Of a stretch of 32,910 nucleotides of DNA, positions 18,002-26,152 are shown piece after piece. Each line of letters starts with the position of its first letter. The stretch's first letter is position 1. Source of the DNA: Actinomadura sp. CNU-125 (GTDB lineage Bacteria > Actinomycetota > Actinomycetes > Streptosporangiales > Streptosporangiaceae); the NCBI RefSeq assembly GCF_001942465.1, contig NZ_MKJY01000587.1, positions 1 through 32,910 on the forward strand. Reading direction: 5' to 3'. Under the pieces are notes generated by a model, which was given only the letters and a program-made list of their open reading frames with translations, did not search any database and had not been told where the DNA came from. The position numbers and the translations under genes were made by a program.

Positions 18002-18130
18002 ATGATCACGCGCGTCGAGATCGAGCACATTGGACAGGACATCGACGTCGAGGCCCTCGCCCGGGTTCCCGCGCACGCGGCGCGGGCGGCCGGGACCGAA
18101 GCGGCGCTGAAGGGATTGGGATGGCTGTGA
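18002..18130 (+). CDS. Small ORF between gatA and gatB
   Basis: This is a 42-codon frame starting ATG 18002, 10 bases after the gatA stop, and ending TGA 18130. It overlaps the gatB start (18121) by 10 bases in a different frame. The product begins MITRVEIEHIGQDIDVEAL and is rich in alanine, with no recognisable domain. No strong ribosome site precedes it, but tight spacing suggests coupling to gatA. Its stop lies just beyond the gatB start, so terminating ribosomes could reinitiate on gatB. GC-rich third positions resemble real coding but also chance frames here. Whether it acts as a peptide or only as a translational bridge cannot be told. Confidence 0.5.
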   Translation: MITRVEIEHIGQDIDVEALARVPAHAARAAGTEAALKGLGWL

Positions 18131-19620
18131 GTGTCGTGACGCCGATGAAGTACGAGGACGCGCTCGCTAAGTACGAGCCCGTGCTCGGGATCGAGACCCA
18201 CATCGAGCTGGGCACCGCGTCGAAGATGTTCTGCGGCTGCCGACGACGTTCGGGGCCGAGCCCAACACGCAGGTGTGCCCGGTGTGCCTCGGCCTGCCCG
18301 GAGCCCTGCCGGTGACGAACCACGCCGCGATCGAGGGCATCATCAAGATCGGCCTCGCGCTGAACTGCGACATCGTCGAATGGTGCCGGTTCGCCCGGAA
18401 GAACTACTTCTATCCGGACATGCCGAAGAACTTCCAGATCTCGCAGTACGACGAGCCGCTCTGCGTCGACGGCCACCTGGACGTCGAGGTCGAGGGCGAG
18501 ACGTACCGGATCGAGATCGAGCGCGTCCACATGGAGGAGGACACCGGCAAGTCGCTGCACGTCGGCGGGGCCACCGGACGCATCCAGGGCGCCGAGTACT
18601 CGCTCGTCGACTACAACCGCGCCGGGATCCCGCTCGTGGAGATCGTCACCAAGCCGATCCCCGCGACCGGCGACCGCGCCCCCCTCGTGGCCCGCGCGTA
18701 CGCGACGGAGCTGCGCGAACTCGTCCGGTCCCTCGGCGTCTCGGACGTCCGCATGGAAGAGGGCTCGATGCGCTGCGACGTCAACGTGTCGCTGATGCCG
18801 CGCGGCGCGGACGAGTGGGGCACCCGCACCGAGACGAAGAACGTCAACTCGCTCCGCTCGGTCGAGCGGTCCGTCCGCTCGGAGATCGAGCGGCAGGCGG
18901 GCGTCCTGTCCTCGGGCGGCCGCATCGTGCAGGAGACCCGCCACTTCCACGAGGACACCGGCGGCACCACCAGCGGGCGCAGCAAGGAGGAGGCGCAGGA
19001 CTACCGGTACTTCCCCGAGCCCGACCTGGTGCCGATGGCGCCGTCCCGCGAGTGGGTCGACGAGCTGCGGGCGTCCCTGCCGGAGCTGCCCGCCGCGCGC
19101 CGCACCCGCATCCAGGGGGAGTGGAACCTCTCCGACCTCGAACTGCGGGACGTCGTCAACGCCGGGGCCGTCGACCTCATCGAGTCGACGATCGTCGCGG
19201 GCGCCGACGCGTCGTCCGCCCGCAAGTGGTGGATGAACGAGCTGTCCCGCCGCGCCACCGAGCAGGGCGTCGAACTGGCCGACCTGCCGATCACCCCGGA
19301 GCAGGTCGCGCGCGTCCAGGCGATGATCGTCGCGGGCGAGCTGAACGACAAGCTGGCCCGGCAGGTCTTCACCGGCGTCCTCGCCGGTGAGGGCACCCCG
19401 GACGAGGTCGTCGCCGCGAAGGGCCTCAAGATCGTCAGCGACGAGGGCGAGCTGAACACGATCATCGACCAGGTGATCGCCGACAACGCCGCCGTCGCCG
19501 ACAAGATCCGCGCCGGGAAGGTCGCCGCCGCGGGCGCTCGTCGGCGCGGTCATGAAGGCCACCCGCGGCCAGGCCGACGCCGGACGCGCCCGCGAGCTCA
19601 TCCTGGAGAAGCTGGCCTGA
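18121..19620 (+). CDS. gatB: Asp/Glu-tRNA amidotransferase subunit B (two apparent frameshifts)
   Basis: GatB binds the misacylated tRNA and phosphorylates and amidates the attached residue. Conserved features are YEPVLGIETHIEL at the N-terminus, VCPVCLGLPGALPV, FARKNYFYPDMPKNFQISQYD, the ADVNVSL-like CDVNVSLMPRG, ETKNVNS, and the C-terminal tRNA-binding YqeY-like tail. It is about 500 residues, normal. Two compensating shifts occur. At 18240/18241 one base is missing (restoring FCGC-PTTFGAEPNTQVCPVC). At about 19533-19538, one extra or two missing bases in a GC run interrupt KVAAAG-ALVGAVMKATRG. Without both corrections the product loses its ends. The ribosome site AAGGG lies inside the preceding small ORF. 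The gene ends just before a strong hairpin. Confidence 0.94.
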
Positions 19621-19627
19621 CGCGTTC

Positions 19628-19657
19628 CCGCCGCCCCGCAACCGCGCGGGGCGGCGG
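19628..19657 (+). terminator. Strong hairpin after gatB
   Basis: A perfect 12-bp stem (CCGCCGCCCCGC / GCGGGGCGGCGG) with a six-base loop AACCGC lies 8 bases after the gatB stop. No T-run follows, as is usual for many high-GC actinobacterial terminators. It is the likely end of the gatCAB transcript. Confidence 0.75.
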
Positions 19658-19663
19658 AAACCG

Positions 19664-20147
19664 ATGGCCGCCCGGGCACGTCCCGGCCAGCGCCACGAGC
19701 ATCCGCCGACCAACCTCCTCGACGACCCGTCCCTGACGGACGCCGTGGACGTCGAACGCGTCGAGGTCGTCGACGGCTACCAGGCGTGGGCGCCGACCTA
19801 CGACGATGCCCCCAACGCGGCGTTCGGGGTCGAGGTGCCCGTCCTCGCGGAGATCCTCGGCACGATCCCGCCCGTCCGCGACGCCGACGGCCGCCCCGGA
19901 CGCCTCGTGGCGCACCGCCACACGGTCGGCGACCACCTCCGCGCGGGCCTCAGCGCGGGGCCTGGAGGTACACCGCTGCGAGGAGCCCGCACCGCCCGGC
20001 CCGCCCCCGTCCGGCCCGGGCCCCTGGGACGTCTGGCCGTGGTCCCTCGCACCACTCGTCCCGGAAGCCGCGTCCGCCGCCTCCGCCGGCGTCCCGGCGC
20101 TCCTGGTCCTGCACCACCGGCGCCCTACGACGCCGCAGCCCGATTGA
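19664..20147 (+). pseudogene. SAM-dependent methyltransferase remnant lacking its central domain
   Basis: The first part reads like the start of a class I methyltransferase (VEVVDGYQAWAPTYDDAPNAAFGVEVPVLAEIL, about residues 32-65). It then passes directly, in frame, at about 19870 into a segment typical of the C-terminal end of the same family (DADGRPGRLVAHRHTVGDHLRAGL). The intervening 100 or more residues, including the GxGxG SAM-binding motif, are absent. A second lesion, one extra G near 19961-19966, moves the frame so that LEVHRCEEPAPPGPPPSG and WPWSLAPLVPEAA continue in another frame to a stop at 20147. The remnant cannot bind SAM in the usual way. An internal assembly collapse is the main alternative to a genuine deletion. 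Confidence 0.7.
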
Positions 20148-20238
20148 TCGAAAGGAAGGCCGTGAACAGGCTCGAATACGTGGTCACAGACCGTATGCTG
20201 AGCGTGTCGGGCACGGCGCGATCACAGGGAGTGCGCTA

Positions 20239-20850
20239 ATGACGGCGGTGCCGGAAGATCATTGGTTGCTGGGCATTCAGCCGCAACCTCTGACCGCGGA
20301 GGAGTATGAGGGCCTCCCGGAAAGCGTTTCCGAGATGATCGAGGTCGTGGACGGTCACGTTGTCTTCTGTGAGGCGCCTACCCGCCGCCACCAGCGGGCA
20401 GGCCGTCGGCTGGCCAACCTGATCGAGCGTCAGGCCAGTACGGCGATGCGGAGCGGCTACGGTTGTGTTGAGGTCGACACTGATGTCGATCTGCGCCTTT
20501 ACGATGTGCCACTGACGGTACGGCGGCCCGACGTCGTTCTCTACCGCTGTCTCCAAGGTGATGAGCGGCTGCGTTCCAAGCATGTGCTGCTTGTGGTGGA
20601 GATAGTGTCCCCCGGCTCGGAGATGTCCGACACGACCGACAAGTTCGGCGAATACGCAAAGGTTGGCATTCCGCACTACTGGATCGTCCGGTTGGACGAC
20701 ACCGGGGTCTCCGTCATCGAGCGTTACCAACTCGATCGGGCGGCCATGCTTTACAAGCACACGGGCACCTTTATGAAGGACGAGGGCGGAGCGCCGGAGG
20801 TCGGCAATCCCATCCCGGTGACGATCGACTGGGCGGAGCTCGAGTACTGA
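20239..20850 (+). CDS. Uma2-family (DUF820) putative restriction-endonuclease-fold protein
   Basis: This is a 203-residue protein with the PD-(D/E)XK-like fold of the Uma2 family. Features include the N-terminal LTAEEYEGLPESVSEMIEVVDG, a central VRRPDVVLYR (PD motif, about residues 97-106), and VLLVVEIVSPGSEMSDTTDK supplying the E and downstream lysine, followed by KFGEYAKVGIPHYWIV. The family is abundant and often multicopy in actinomycetes, but its role is unclear. The start ATG 20239 follows AGGGAG by 7 bases. Its third codon positions contain noticeably more A/T than any neighbouring gene, suggesting recent acquisition. A GC-rich hairpin follows the stop. Confidence 0.87.
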   Translation: MTAVPEDHWLLGIQPQPLTAEEYEGLPESVSEMIEVVDGHVVFCEAPTRRHQRAGRRLANLIERQASTAMRSGYGCVEVDTDVDLRLYDVPLTVRRPDVVLYRCLQGDERLRSKHVLLVVEIVSPGSEMSDTTDKFGEYAKVGIPHYWIVRLDDTGVSVIERYQLDRAAMLYKHTGTFMKDEGGAPEVGNPIPVTIDWAELEY

Positions 20851-20856
20851 GTCGTC

Positions 20857-20873
20857 GGCGGGCGGCGCCCGCC
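20857..20873 (+). terminator. Hairpin after the Uma2 gene
   Basis: A perfect 7-bp stem (GGCGGGC / GCCCGCC) with a GGC loop begins 6 bases after the Uma2 stop. There is no T-run. It is a plausible terminator of the single-gene transcript. Confidence 0.5.
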
Positions 20874-20937
20874 TGCGGGCCTCGCGCCTTTGCCGCTGAT
20901 GCCGCGGAGGACAGGGGTGGCTGTCGGGGGTGGGCGT

Positions 20938-20950
20938 TAGGTTGCCGCCA
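20938..20950 (+). promoter_or_regulatory. Candidate leaderless promoter of the DUF4253 gene
   Basis: TAGGTT (20938-20943) lies 6 bases before ATG 20950, with GCCGCC between and no ribosome binding site. This is the spacing expected for a transcript starting at the A of the start codon. Confidence 0.5.
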
Positions 20951-21669
20951 TGCGCGATGCCGAGTTTCCGCCGCTGCCGGACGGGCTGCCCGCTCGTTGC
21001 GGCACTGGCTCCGAGCAGACGTGCTTCTGGGTGTCGGACGACCCGTTGTTCCGTGTCGGCGGGCCATGGCGTGGGCTGTACGCGCGGCGGGCGGAGTCGG
21101 GGATGTATCCGCTTCTCCTGCAGTACACGCCCGGAGACGAGGACGGCCCGTGGCGTTCGGCGGCTCGGCGCGCGTCCGGGGCGGTCGACGTACCGGACGC
21201 CGCGGCGGTGCTCCGGCGTCTCGGACGCCGCGGCGCGTACATGACCGGCGTCGACGAACTCGCCGCGCCCGGCGGCGGGTGCGGCGATCCGGACGAGTGC
21301 GCATGCGTCCTCGCGGACGCGTACAGCGAGCGGGGAGCGTGGTTCCTCGGGCTCGCCCGGGCGGCGAGCGGCGCGGACGCGCTCGCGCTCTCCGGGTGGG
21401 ACGGGGCGGCGAACCACACCGGCACGGAGGACGTCACGGAGGTACTGCGGTCGTGGGAGGGACGGTTCGGGGCGCGCGTGGTGGCGCTGGGGTTCGCGGA
21501 GGTCTGGGTGTCGGTGGCGGCGCCGCCGGTGACGATCGAGCACGCGCGGGCGGTCGCCGCCGAGCACGAGGCGTTCTGTCCCGACGGCATCTGGCAGGGG
21601 CCGGGCGATCTCGACGAGTACGCCGAGGGGTTGGTCGGGCGGCGCGTGTGGAGCTTCTGGTGGGATTGA
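20950..21669 (+). CDS. DUF4253 domain protein
   Basis: This is a 239-residue soluble protein of unknown function. The C-terminal half matches the DUF4253 pattern: TEVLRSWEGRFGARVVALGF, then AAPPVTIEHARAVAAEHEAF, then CPDGIWQG, ending RRVWSFWWD. The N-terminal half is variable and contains a cysteine cluster (GGGCGDPDECACVL, about residues 111-124). The start is ATG 20950, supported by the -10 hexamer placed for leaderless transcription. The neighbours are unrelated, so context gives no clue. It converges on the sugar-dehydrogenase gene with a 60-base gap that shows no strong terminator. Confidence 0.8.
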   Translation: MRDAEFPPLPDGLPARCGTGSEQTCFWVSDDPLFRVGGPWRGLYARRAESGMYPLLLQYTPGDEDGPWRSAARRASGAVDVPDAAAVLRRLGRRGAYMTGVDELAAPGGGCGDPDECACVLADAYSERGAWFLGLARAASGADALALSGWDGAANHTGTEDVTEVLRSWEGRFGARVVALGFAEVWVSVAAPPVTIEHARAVAAEHEAFCPDGIWQGPGDLDEYAEGLVGRRVWSFWWD

Positions 21670-21729
21670 ACGCCTTTCGGTGCGCTTCGACGGCTTCCGG
21701 GTGATCGCCCCTAATGCGGGTTCTTGGTG

Positions 21730-22809
21730 TTATGGGACGGGGACGGTGAGGATCCGGTCGTCCGTATCCGCGGGGTCGCCGCGGCCGTCGCGGTTGCTCG
21801 TGGTTACCCAGAGGGTGCCGTCCGGGGCCCGGACGACGGCGCGGAGGCGTCCGTACTCGTCCTGCAGGTGGGGCTTCGGGGTGCCGGTGTCGCCGTCGGT
21901 CAGCGGCACCTCCCAGAGGCGGACGCCCTGGAGGGCGGCGGCCCACAGGGAGCCGTCCGCGTAGGCGAGGCCGGACGGGGACGCTTCGTCGGTCGTCCAG
22001 GTGACGAGGGGGTCGATGTATTCGTCGTCGGCGGAGCCCTCGCCCTCGACCGCGGGCCAGCCGTAGTTGCCGCCCTTCTCGATCAGGTTGATCTCGTCGA
22101 ACTGGTTCTGGCCGAACTCCGTCGCGTAGAGGCGCTTCTGGTCGTCCCACGCGATGCCCTGGACGTTGCGGTGGCCGTAGGACCAGACGCGGTTGCCGAA
22201 GGGGTTGCCGGGGGCCGGTTTCCCCTCGGGGGTGACGCGGAGGATCTTGCCGCCGAGGGAGTCGCGGTCCTGGGAGAGGGACGGGTCGCCGACCTCGCCC
22301 GTCGTCACGTACAGCATTCCGTCGGGGCCGAACTTCAGGCGTCCGCCGTTGTGGTTCGAGCCCTTGGGGATGCCGGTGACGATCGGCTGCAGGGCGCCGA
22401 GGCGTCCGTCGTAGGTGGTGCGGACGACGCGGTTGTCGTCGGCCGCGGTGAAGTACAGGTAGACGAGGTGGTCGTCGGCGAACGCGGGGGAGACGGCGAC
22501 GCCGAGCAGGCCGCCCTCGCCGAGCGGATCGACGCCCGGGATCGTGGCGACGGCCGAGGTCTCGCCGGACGGGGCGACGCGCAGCAGGCGGCCGCTCTGC
22601 CGTTCGGTGACGAGGGCGTCGCCGCCGGGCAGGAACGCGATCGCCCACGGCACTTCGAGGCCCGTGGCGACGGGACGCACCGAGGTCGCCGGACCGGACG
22701 GGACGGGCGAGCGCGGCGGGGCGCTCGCGGGTTCGCCGGGGTCGGTCGACGAGCTGCAGGCGGCCAAGGCGAGCGTCAGCGACGCCAGGACGATCAGGTG
22801 CTTGCGCAT
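21730..22809 (-). CDS. PQQ-dependent sugar (glucose/sorbosone) dehydrogenase lipoprotein
   Basis: This is an exported, lipid-anchored beta-propeller enzyme of 359 residues predicted to oxidise sugars with PQQ. The signal peptide MRKHLIVLASLTLALAAC ends in a lipobox (LAAC), followed by a low-complexity Ser/Pro linker. The domain begins GLEVPWAIAFLPGGDALVTER. Catalytic and PQQ-site motifs are visible: SNHNGGRLKFGPDGMLYVTTGE carries the active-site histidine, and GHRNVQGIAWD the conserved arginine. The start ATG 22809 is preceded by GGGAGGG. No PQQ biosynthesis genes are in the window. It diverges from the second GGDEF/EAL gene across a 410-base region holding inverted repeats. Confidence 0.87.
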   Translation of the reverse strand: MRKHLIVLASLTLALAACSSSTDPGEPASAPPRSPVPSGPATSVRPVATGLEVPWAIAFLPGGDALVTERQSGRLLRVAPSGETSAVATIPGVDPLGEGGLLGVAVSPAFADDHLVYLYFTAADDNRVVRTTYDGRLGALQPIVTGIPKGSNHNGGRLKFGPDGMLYVTTGEVGDPSLSQDRDSLGGKILRVTPEGKPAPGNPFGNRVWSYGHRNVQGIAWDDQKRLYATEFGQNQFDEINLIEKGGNYGWPAVEGEGSADDEYIDPLVTWTTDEASPSGLAYADGSLWAAALQGVRLWEVPLTDGDTGTPKPHLQDEYGRLRAVVRAPDGTLWVTTSNRDGRGDPADTDDRILTVPVP

Positions 22810-22866
22810 GATGGGCCCTCCCGCCCCCAGGATGGCACGACCGGGGCGACTCGGACACGGAAATGG

Positions 22867-22895
22867 TCACCGTGCGTGATGCCGGGCATCGGTGA
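22867..22895. promoter_or_regulatory. Nested palindrome upstream of the sugar-dehydrogenase gene
   Basis: An inner perfect palindrome GATGCC-G-GGCATC (22878-22890) is framed by TCACCG (22867-22872) and CGGTGA (22890-22895). It lies about 60-85 bases upstream of the dehydrogenase start, a typical regulator site. A related TCACGGTGA occurs at 23000-23008. Confidence 0.4.
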
Positions 22896-22971
22896 CGTTC
22901 GGCTTTCGGCCCCCCAAAGGGATTCCTTACATGGTGGTTCGTCGCCGGGAGGACGCTCAGCCTCAATCGCT

Positions 22972-23005
22972 CCGTGACCTACGGAACGTACATTGGGCGT
23001 CACGG
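22972..23005. promoter_or_regulatory. 7-bp inverted repeat around the shared ACGGAACGTAC motif
   Basis: CCGTGAC (22972-22978) and GTCACGG (22999-23005) are perfect inverted copies separated by 20 bases. The spacer contains ACGGAACGTAC (22981-22991), also found upstream of the first GGDEF/EAL gene. The right arm overlaps TCACGGTGA. It may be a dimeric regulator site. Confidence 0.35.
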
Positions 23006-23219
23006 TGATCCCGCATCGCAGCGACGGAGCTGATCTCCGGCCGGCGCAGCCGACATGCTCGCCGCCGGCCCCGCGCCGAACCCTGCGCGGGGGCACGATC
23101 CTCGACCCTCCAGGCGTTATCGGGCCGGTGAGGGTGCGGACCCCGAATTCCCCGGCGCGCGGTGGCCGCGCGCCCCGGGACCGAGCGCTCCAGGCCGGGG
23201 CGGGAAGGGACACGGCGCG

Positions 23220-26063
23220 ATGAGCGGCGAGAACGCCACGCGGATGCCGCCGCGTGCCCTGCCGGTCGTCATCGTCGCGATCGTCGGCGTGCTGTACGCC
23301 GTCGGTTCGCTGGCGGGCTGGGGCGGCACCGCGTTCATCACGTGGGCCGAGGCCGGTGCGGCGGGCGCCGCGGCGGTCTCCCTGCTGGCGTCGGCCGGAC
23401 GGCCGCGGGGCGGGGACGGCGACGGCGCGAGCGGCCTGCGCAGGCTGTCGGCGGGCGGCATCTGGCGGGCGTCCCTGCGCTGGTACGGCATCGCGGCGTC
23501 CTGCTGGTTCCTCGGCGCGGTCGGCAGCGCCCTCGCCGACTACGCGAGCCGCAGCGCGCTGTCGCTGTCGGTGCCCGACCTGTTCTACCTGATCGCCGTG
23601 GTCGCGCTGGTCGTCGGCCTGGTGGTGCCGGTCAGCCCGCCGCGGGACGTGGGGACGTGGCTGCGGTACGCGGCCGACACGTACGTGTGCGTGTGCGGGC
23701 TGTTCGTCCTGGGGTGGGTCGCGGTCTTCAGCACGCTGTACCACCGGTCGGGGGAGTCGCCGACCGAGTTCCTGCTGGAGCTGCTGTACCCGCTGATCGA
23801 CATCGCGCTGGTGTGCGGGGCGCTGCCGTTCGTGCTGGGCGCGGCGCGGGGGCACCGGCGTCCGGCGTGGATGGGGTACGGGGCGCTGGCGGCGTTCGCG
23901 GTCGCCGACGTCGTGACGACGTTCGTCCGGCTGCACGGGGGCGCCCCCACCGAGGACCCGGCGGACATCCTGCGGCTCGCCGGGCTGCTGCTGCTCCTGC
24001 TCGTTCCGTGGACGGAGCCGGTGCCGGAGCCGACGGACGACATCCCGCCGGACGCCGAGGTGGTGCGGCCGGACGGCGCCGAGGCGCGGCGCGGCCGGAT
24101 GATCGGCCCCGGTATCGCCCCGGCGGCGGTCGCGGCGGCGGCCGCGCTGTTCATCGCCGGGCACACGCTGACCGGGCGCGACGGGGTGGAACCGGTCGTC
24201 TCGCTGGTGGCGGGTTCGGCGACGCTGGTGCTGCTGGCGCGGCTCGCGGCGCTGCTGCACGAGAACGAACGGCTGCGGCGGGAGGTCGACGCGGGCGAGC
24301 AGCACTTCCGCGCCCTGTCGGAGAGCATCGACGGCGCGGTCCTGATCTGCGACATGGACGCCACGGTGCAGTACGCGAGCGCGGGCGCCCTGCGCACCTA
24401 CCACTACGCGGCGGAGGAGCTGGTCGGCCGCCCGCTGCACGAGCTCGTCCACCCGGAGGACCTGCCGCGCCTGGAGGAGGTCTTCACCGAGTTCCTGGAG
24501 GCGGTGGACGCCCCGCCGGGGGAGGACGTGCTGCGCATCTCGTGCCGGGTCCGCGCGGCCGACGGCACGTGGCTGCCGACCGAGTCGACGGTGTCGCGCT
24601 ACAGCGGCGGCTCGTCCGGACGGCTGCTGGTGACCACCCGCGACCTGAGCGAGCAGGCGGCGCTGCAGCGGCAGGTCGCCCATCTGACGTTCCACGACGG
24701 CCTCACCGGCCTGCCGAACCGTTCGTTCTTCGAGGAGCGGACCCGGGAGCTGCTGACCCGGCAGGAGTCCGGCGACAAGATCGCGGTCGTGTTCGTCGAC
24801 CTGGACGGCTTCACCGACGTGAACGACTCGGCGGGGCACGCGGCGGGCGACCAGGTGCTGGCGCAGGCCGCGCGGCGGCTGCGCGGCAACGTGCTGGCCG
24901 ACGACACGGTGGCCCGCTGGGGCGGCGACGAGTTCGCGGTGCTGGTGCAGCTCCCGTCGGACGAGCGGGAGACGCAGGCGACGGTGGAGCTGGCGGGACG
25001 GCTGCTGCGGGTGCTGTCGGCCGACCCGTACCAGGTCGGCGGCAAGCAGATCGCGCTGACCGCGAGCGTCGGCATCGCGTTCGCCGGGGACGACGAGCGG
25101 CCCGCCGGCCGGGGCACCGACCCCGGGCGGCGCGTCCGGCGCGACGCCGCGGACCTGCTGCGCAACGGCGACCTCGCGATGGCGCGCGCCAAGGAGATGG
25201 GCGGCGGCCGGGTCGAGGTGTACGCGCCGCACATGCACGCCGACGTCGTCCGGCGGCTGGAGCTCGGCAGCGACCTGCAGCGGGCGCTGGCCGAGGAGCA
25301 GTTCGCGGTGGAGTTCCAGCCGGTGGTGGACCTCGCGACGTCGCGGGTGACGAGCGTGGAGGCGCTGCTGCGCTGGTGGCGGGGGAGCGAGGCGGTCCCG
25401 CCGGAGGAGTTCATCGGCCCCGCCGAGGAGGCGGGCCTGATGCTGCCGCTCGGCGACTGGGTGCTGCGCGAGGCGTGCCGCGAGGTGGCCCGCTGGCGGG
25501 AGGACTCCTGGGAGATCGGCCTGTCGGTGAACTTCACCGCCCGGCAGATCGGCGCGCCCCGGTTCGTGGAGACGGTCGCGTCGGTGCTGGACGAGACGGG
25601 CCTGCCGCCGCACGCGCTGACGCTGGAGGTCCGCGAGGAGGTCCTCGTCGACGACGGGACGAACGTGGAGCGGCTGGAGGCGCTGCGCGACCTCGGCGTC
25701 CGGCTGGCGATCGACGACTTCGGCACCGGGTACGCGTCGCTGGCCTACCTCGGGCGGCTCCCGGTGGACGTCATCAAGATCGACCCGTCGTTCGTGGCGG
25801 GGCTCGGCACGGACGAGACGAGCACGCTGCTCACCCGCACGATCGTCCGGCTGGGCAGCGACCTCGGGCTGACCGTGGTGGCGGAGGGCATCGAGCGGCC
25901 CGAGCAGCTGGAGCTGCTGCGGGAGATGGGCTGCCCGCGCGGGCAGGGGTTCCTGGTGGCGCGGCCGATGGCGGCCGGACGCGTCGAGTCGCTCGTCCGG
26001 ACGAACCTGGCCGGTGGCGGCGGCGACGTCTCCGGCGAGATCCCGCTGCCTCTGCCCGGCTGA
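23220..26063 (+). CDS. Membrane PAS-GGDEF-EAL cyclic di-GMP enzyme
   Basis: This is a 947-residue protein. The N-terminal 360 residues carry about ten hydrophobic helices, forming a large membrane sensor. A PAS domain follows (about residues 360-480: FRALSESIDGAVLICDMD, then YAAEELVGRPLHELVHPEDL). The GGDEF motif is intact at G568-F572, but the inhibitory site reads LADD where RxxD is expected, so its arginine is missing. The EAL domain is intact (E714-L716, SVNFTARQ, LEVREE, DDFGTGYAS, VIKID, AEGIE, GQGF). The start ATG 23220 follows GGGAAGGG. A GGDEF/EAL gene just upstream of ilvB also occurs in Streptomyces, as far as I recall. Bifunctional or phosphodiesterase activity is possible. Confidence 0.9.
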   Translation: MSGENATRMPPRALPVVIVAIVGVLYAVGSLAGWGGTAFITWAEAGAAGAAAVSLLASAGRPRGGDGDGASGLRRLSAGGIWRASLRWYGIAASCWFLGAVGSALADYASRSALSLSVPDLFYLIAVVALVVGLVVPVSPPRDVGTWLRYAADTYVCVCGLFVLGWVAVFSTLYHRSGESPTEFLLELLYPLIDIALVCGALPFVLGAARGHRRPAWMGYGALAAFAVADVVTTFVRLHGGAPTEDPADILRLAGLLLLLLVPWTEPVPEPTDDIPPDAEVVRPDGAEARRGRMIGPGIAPAAVAAAAALFIAGHTLTGRDGVEPVVSLVAGSATLVLLARLAALLHENERLRREVDAGEQHFRALSESIDGAVLICDMDATVQYASAGALRTYHYAAEELVGRPLHELVHPEDLPRLEEVFTEFLEAVDAPPGEDVLRISCRVRAADGTWLPTESTVSRYSGGSSGRLLVTTRDLSEQAALQRQVAHLTFHDGLTGLPNRSFFEERTRELLTRQESGDKIAVVFVDLDGFTDVNDSAGHAAGDQVLAQAARRLRGNVLADDTVARWGGDEFAVLVQLPSDERETQATVELAGRLLRVLSADPYQVGGKQIALTASVGIAFAGDDERPAGRGTDPGRRVRRDAADLLRNGDLAMARAKEMGGGRVEVYAPHMHADVVRRLELGSDLQRALAEEQFAVEFQPVVDLATSRVTSVEALLRWWRGSEAVPPEEFIGPAEEAGLMLPLGDWVLREACREVARWREDSWEIGLSVNFTARQIGAPRFVETVASVLDETGLPPHALTLEVREEVLVDDGTNVERLEALRDLGVRLAIDDFGTGYASLAYLGRLPVDVIKIDPSFVAGLGTDETSTLLTRTIVRLGSDLGLTVVAEGIERPEQLELLREMGCPRGQGFLVARPMAAGRVESLVRTNLAGGGGDVSGEIPLPLPG

Positions 26064-26085
26064 CCTGCGTCGACGCCCCGGGCAG
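26052..26085 (+). terminator. Hairpin across the stop codon of the second GGDEF/EAL gene
   Basis: CTGCCCGG (26052-26059) and CCGGGCAG (26078-26085) are perfect inverted copies with an 18-base spacer that contains the TGA stop. There is no T-run. It may separate this transcript from the ilvB leader. Confidence 0.4.
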
Positions 26086-26152
26086 GCGCCTCGGCGGGGG
26101 GCGTGACCGCCGCCACATCTGTCTCACATGCCGAGATATTGCGTCCAAGGAT

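Larger units (their letters stand above)
22810..23219. other. 410-base divergent intergenic region with inverted repeats
   Basis: No convincing gene is present. The region holds the GGGAGGG ribosome site for the minus-strand dehydrogenase at its left end and GGGAAGGGACAC before the GGDEF/EAL start at its right end. Between these are two inverted repeats (22867-22895 and 22972-23005, listed separately) and a TACATT hexamer (22989-22994). The right 200 bases are featureless GC-rich sequence that remains open in the GGDEF/EAL frame. Confidence 0.5.

Noticed and set aside
22794..25613. A 939-codon minus-strand frame opposite the second GGDEF-EAL gene
   Set aside because: It is antisense to an intact PAS-GGDEF-EAL protein and has no domain or sensible composition.
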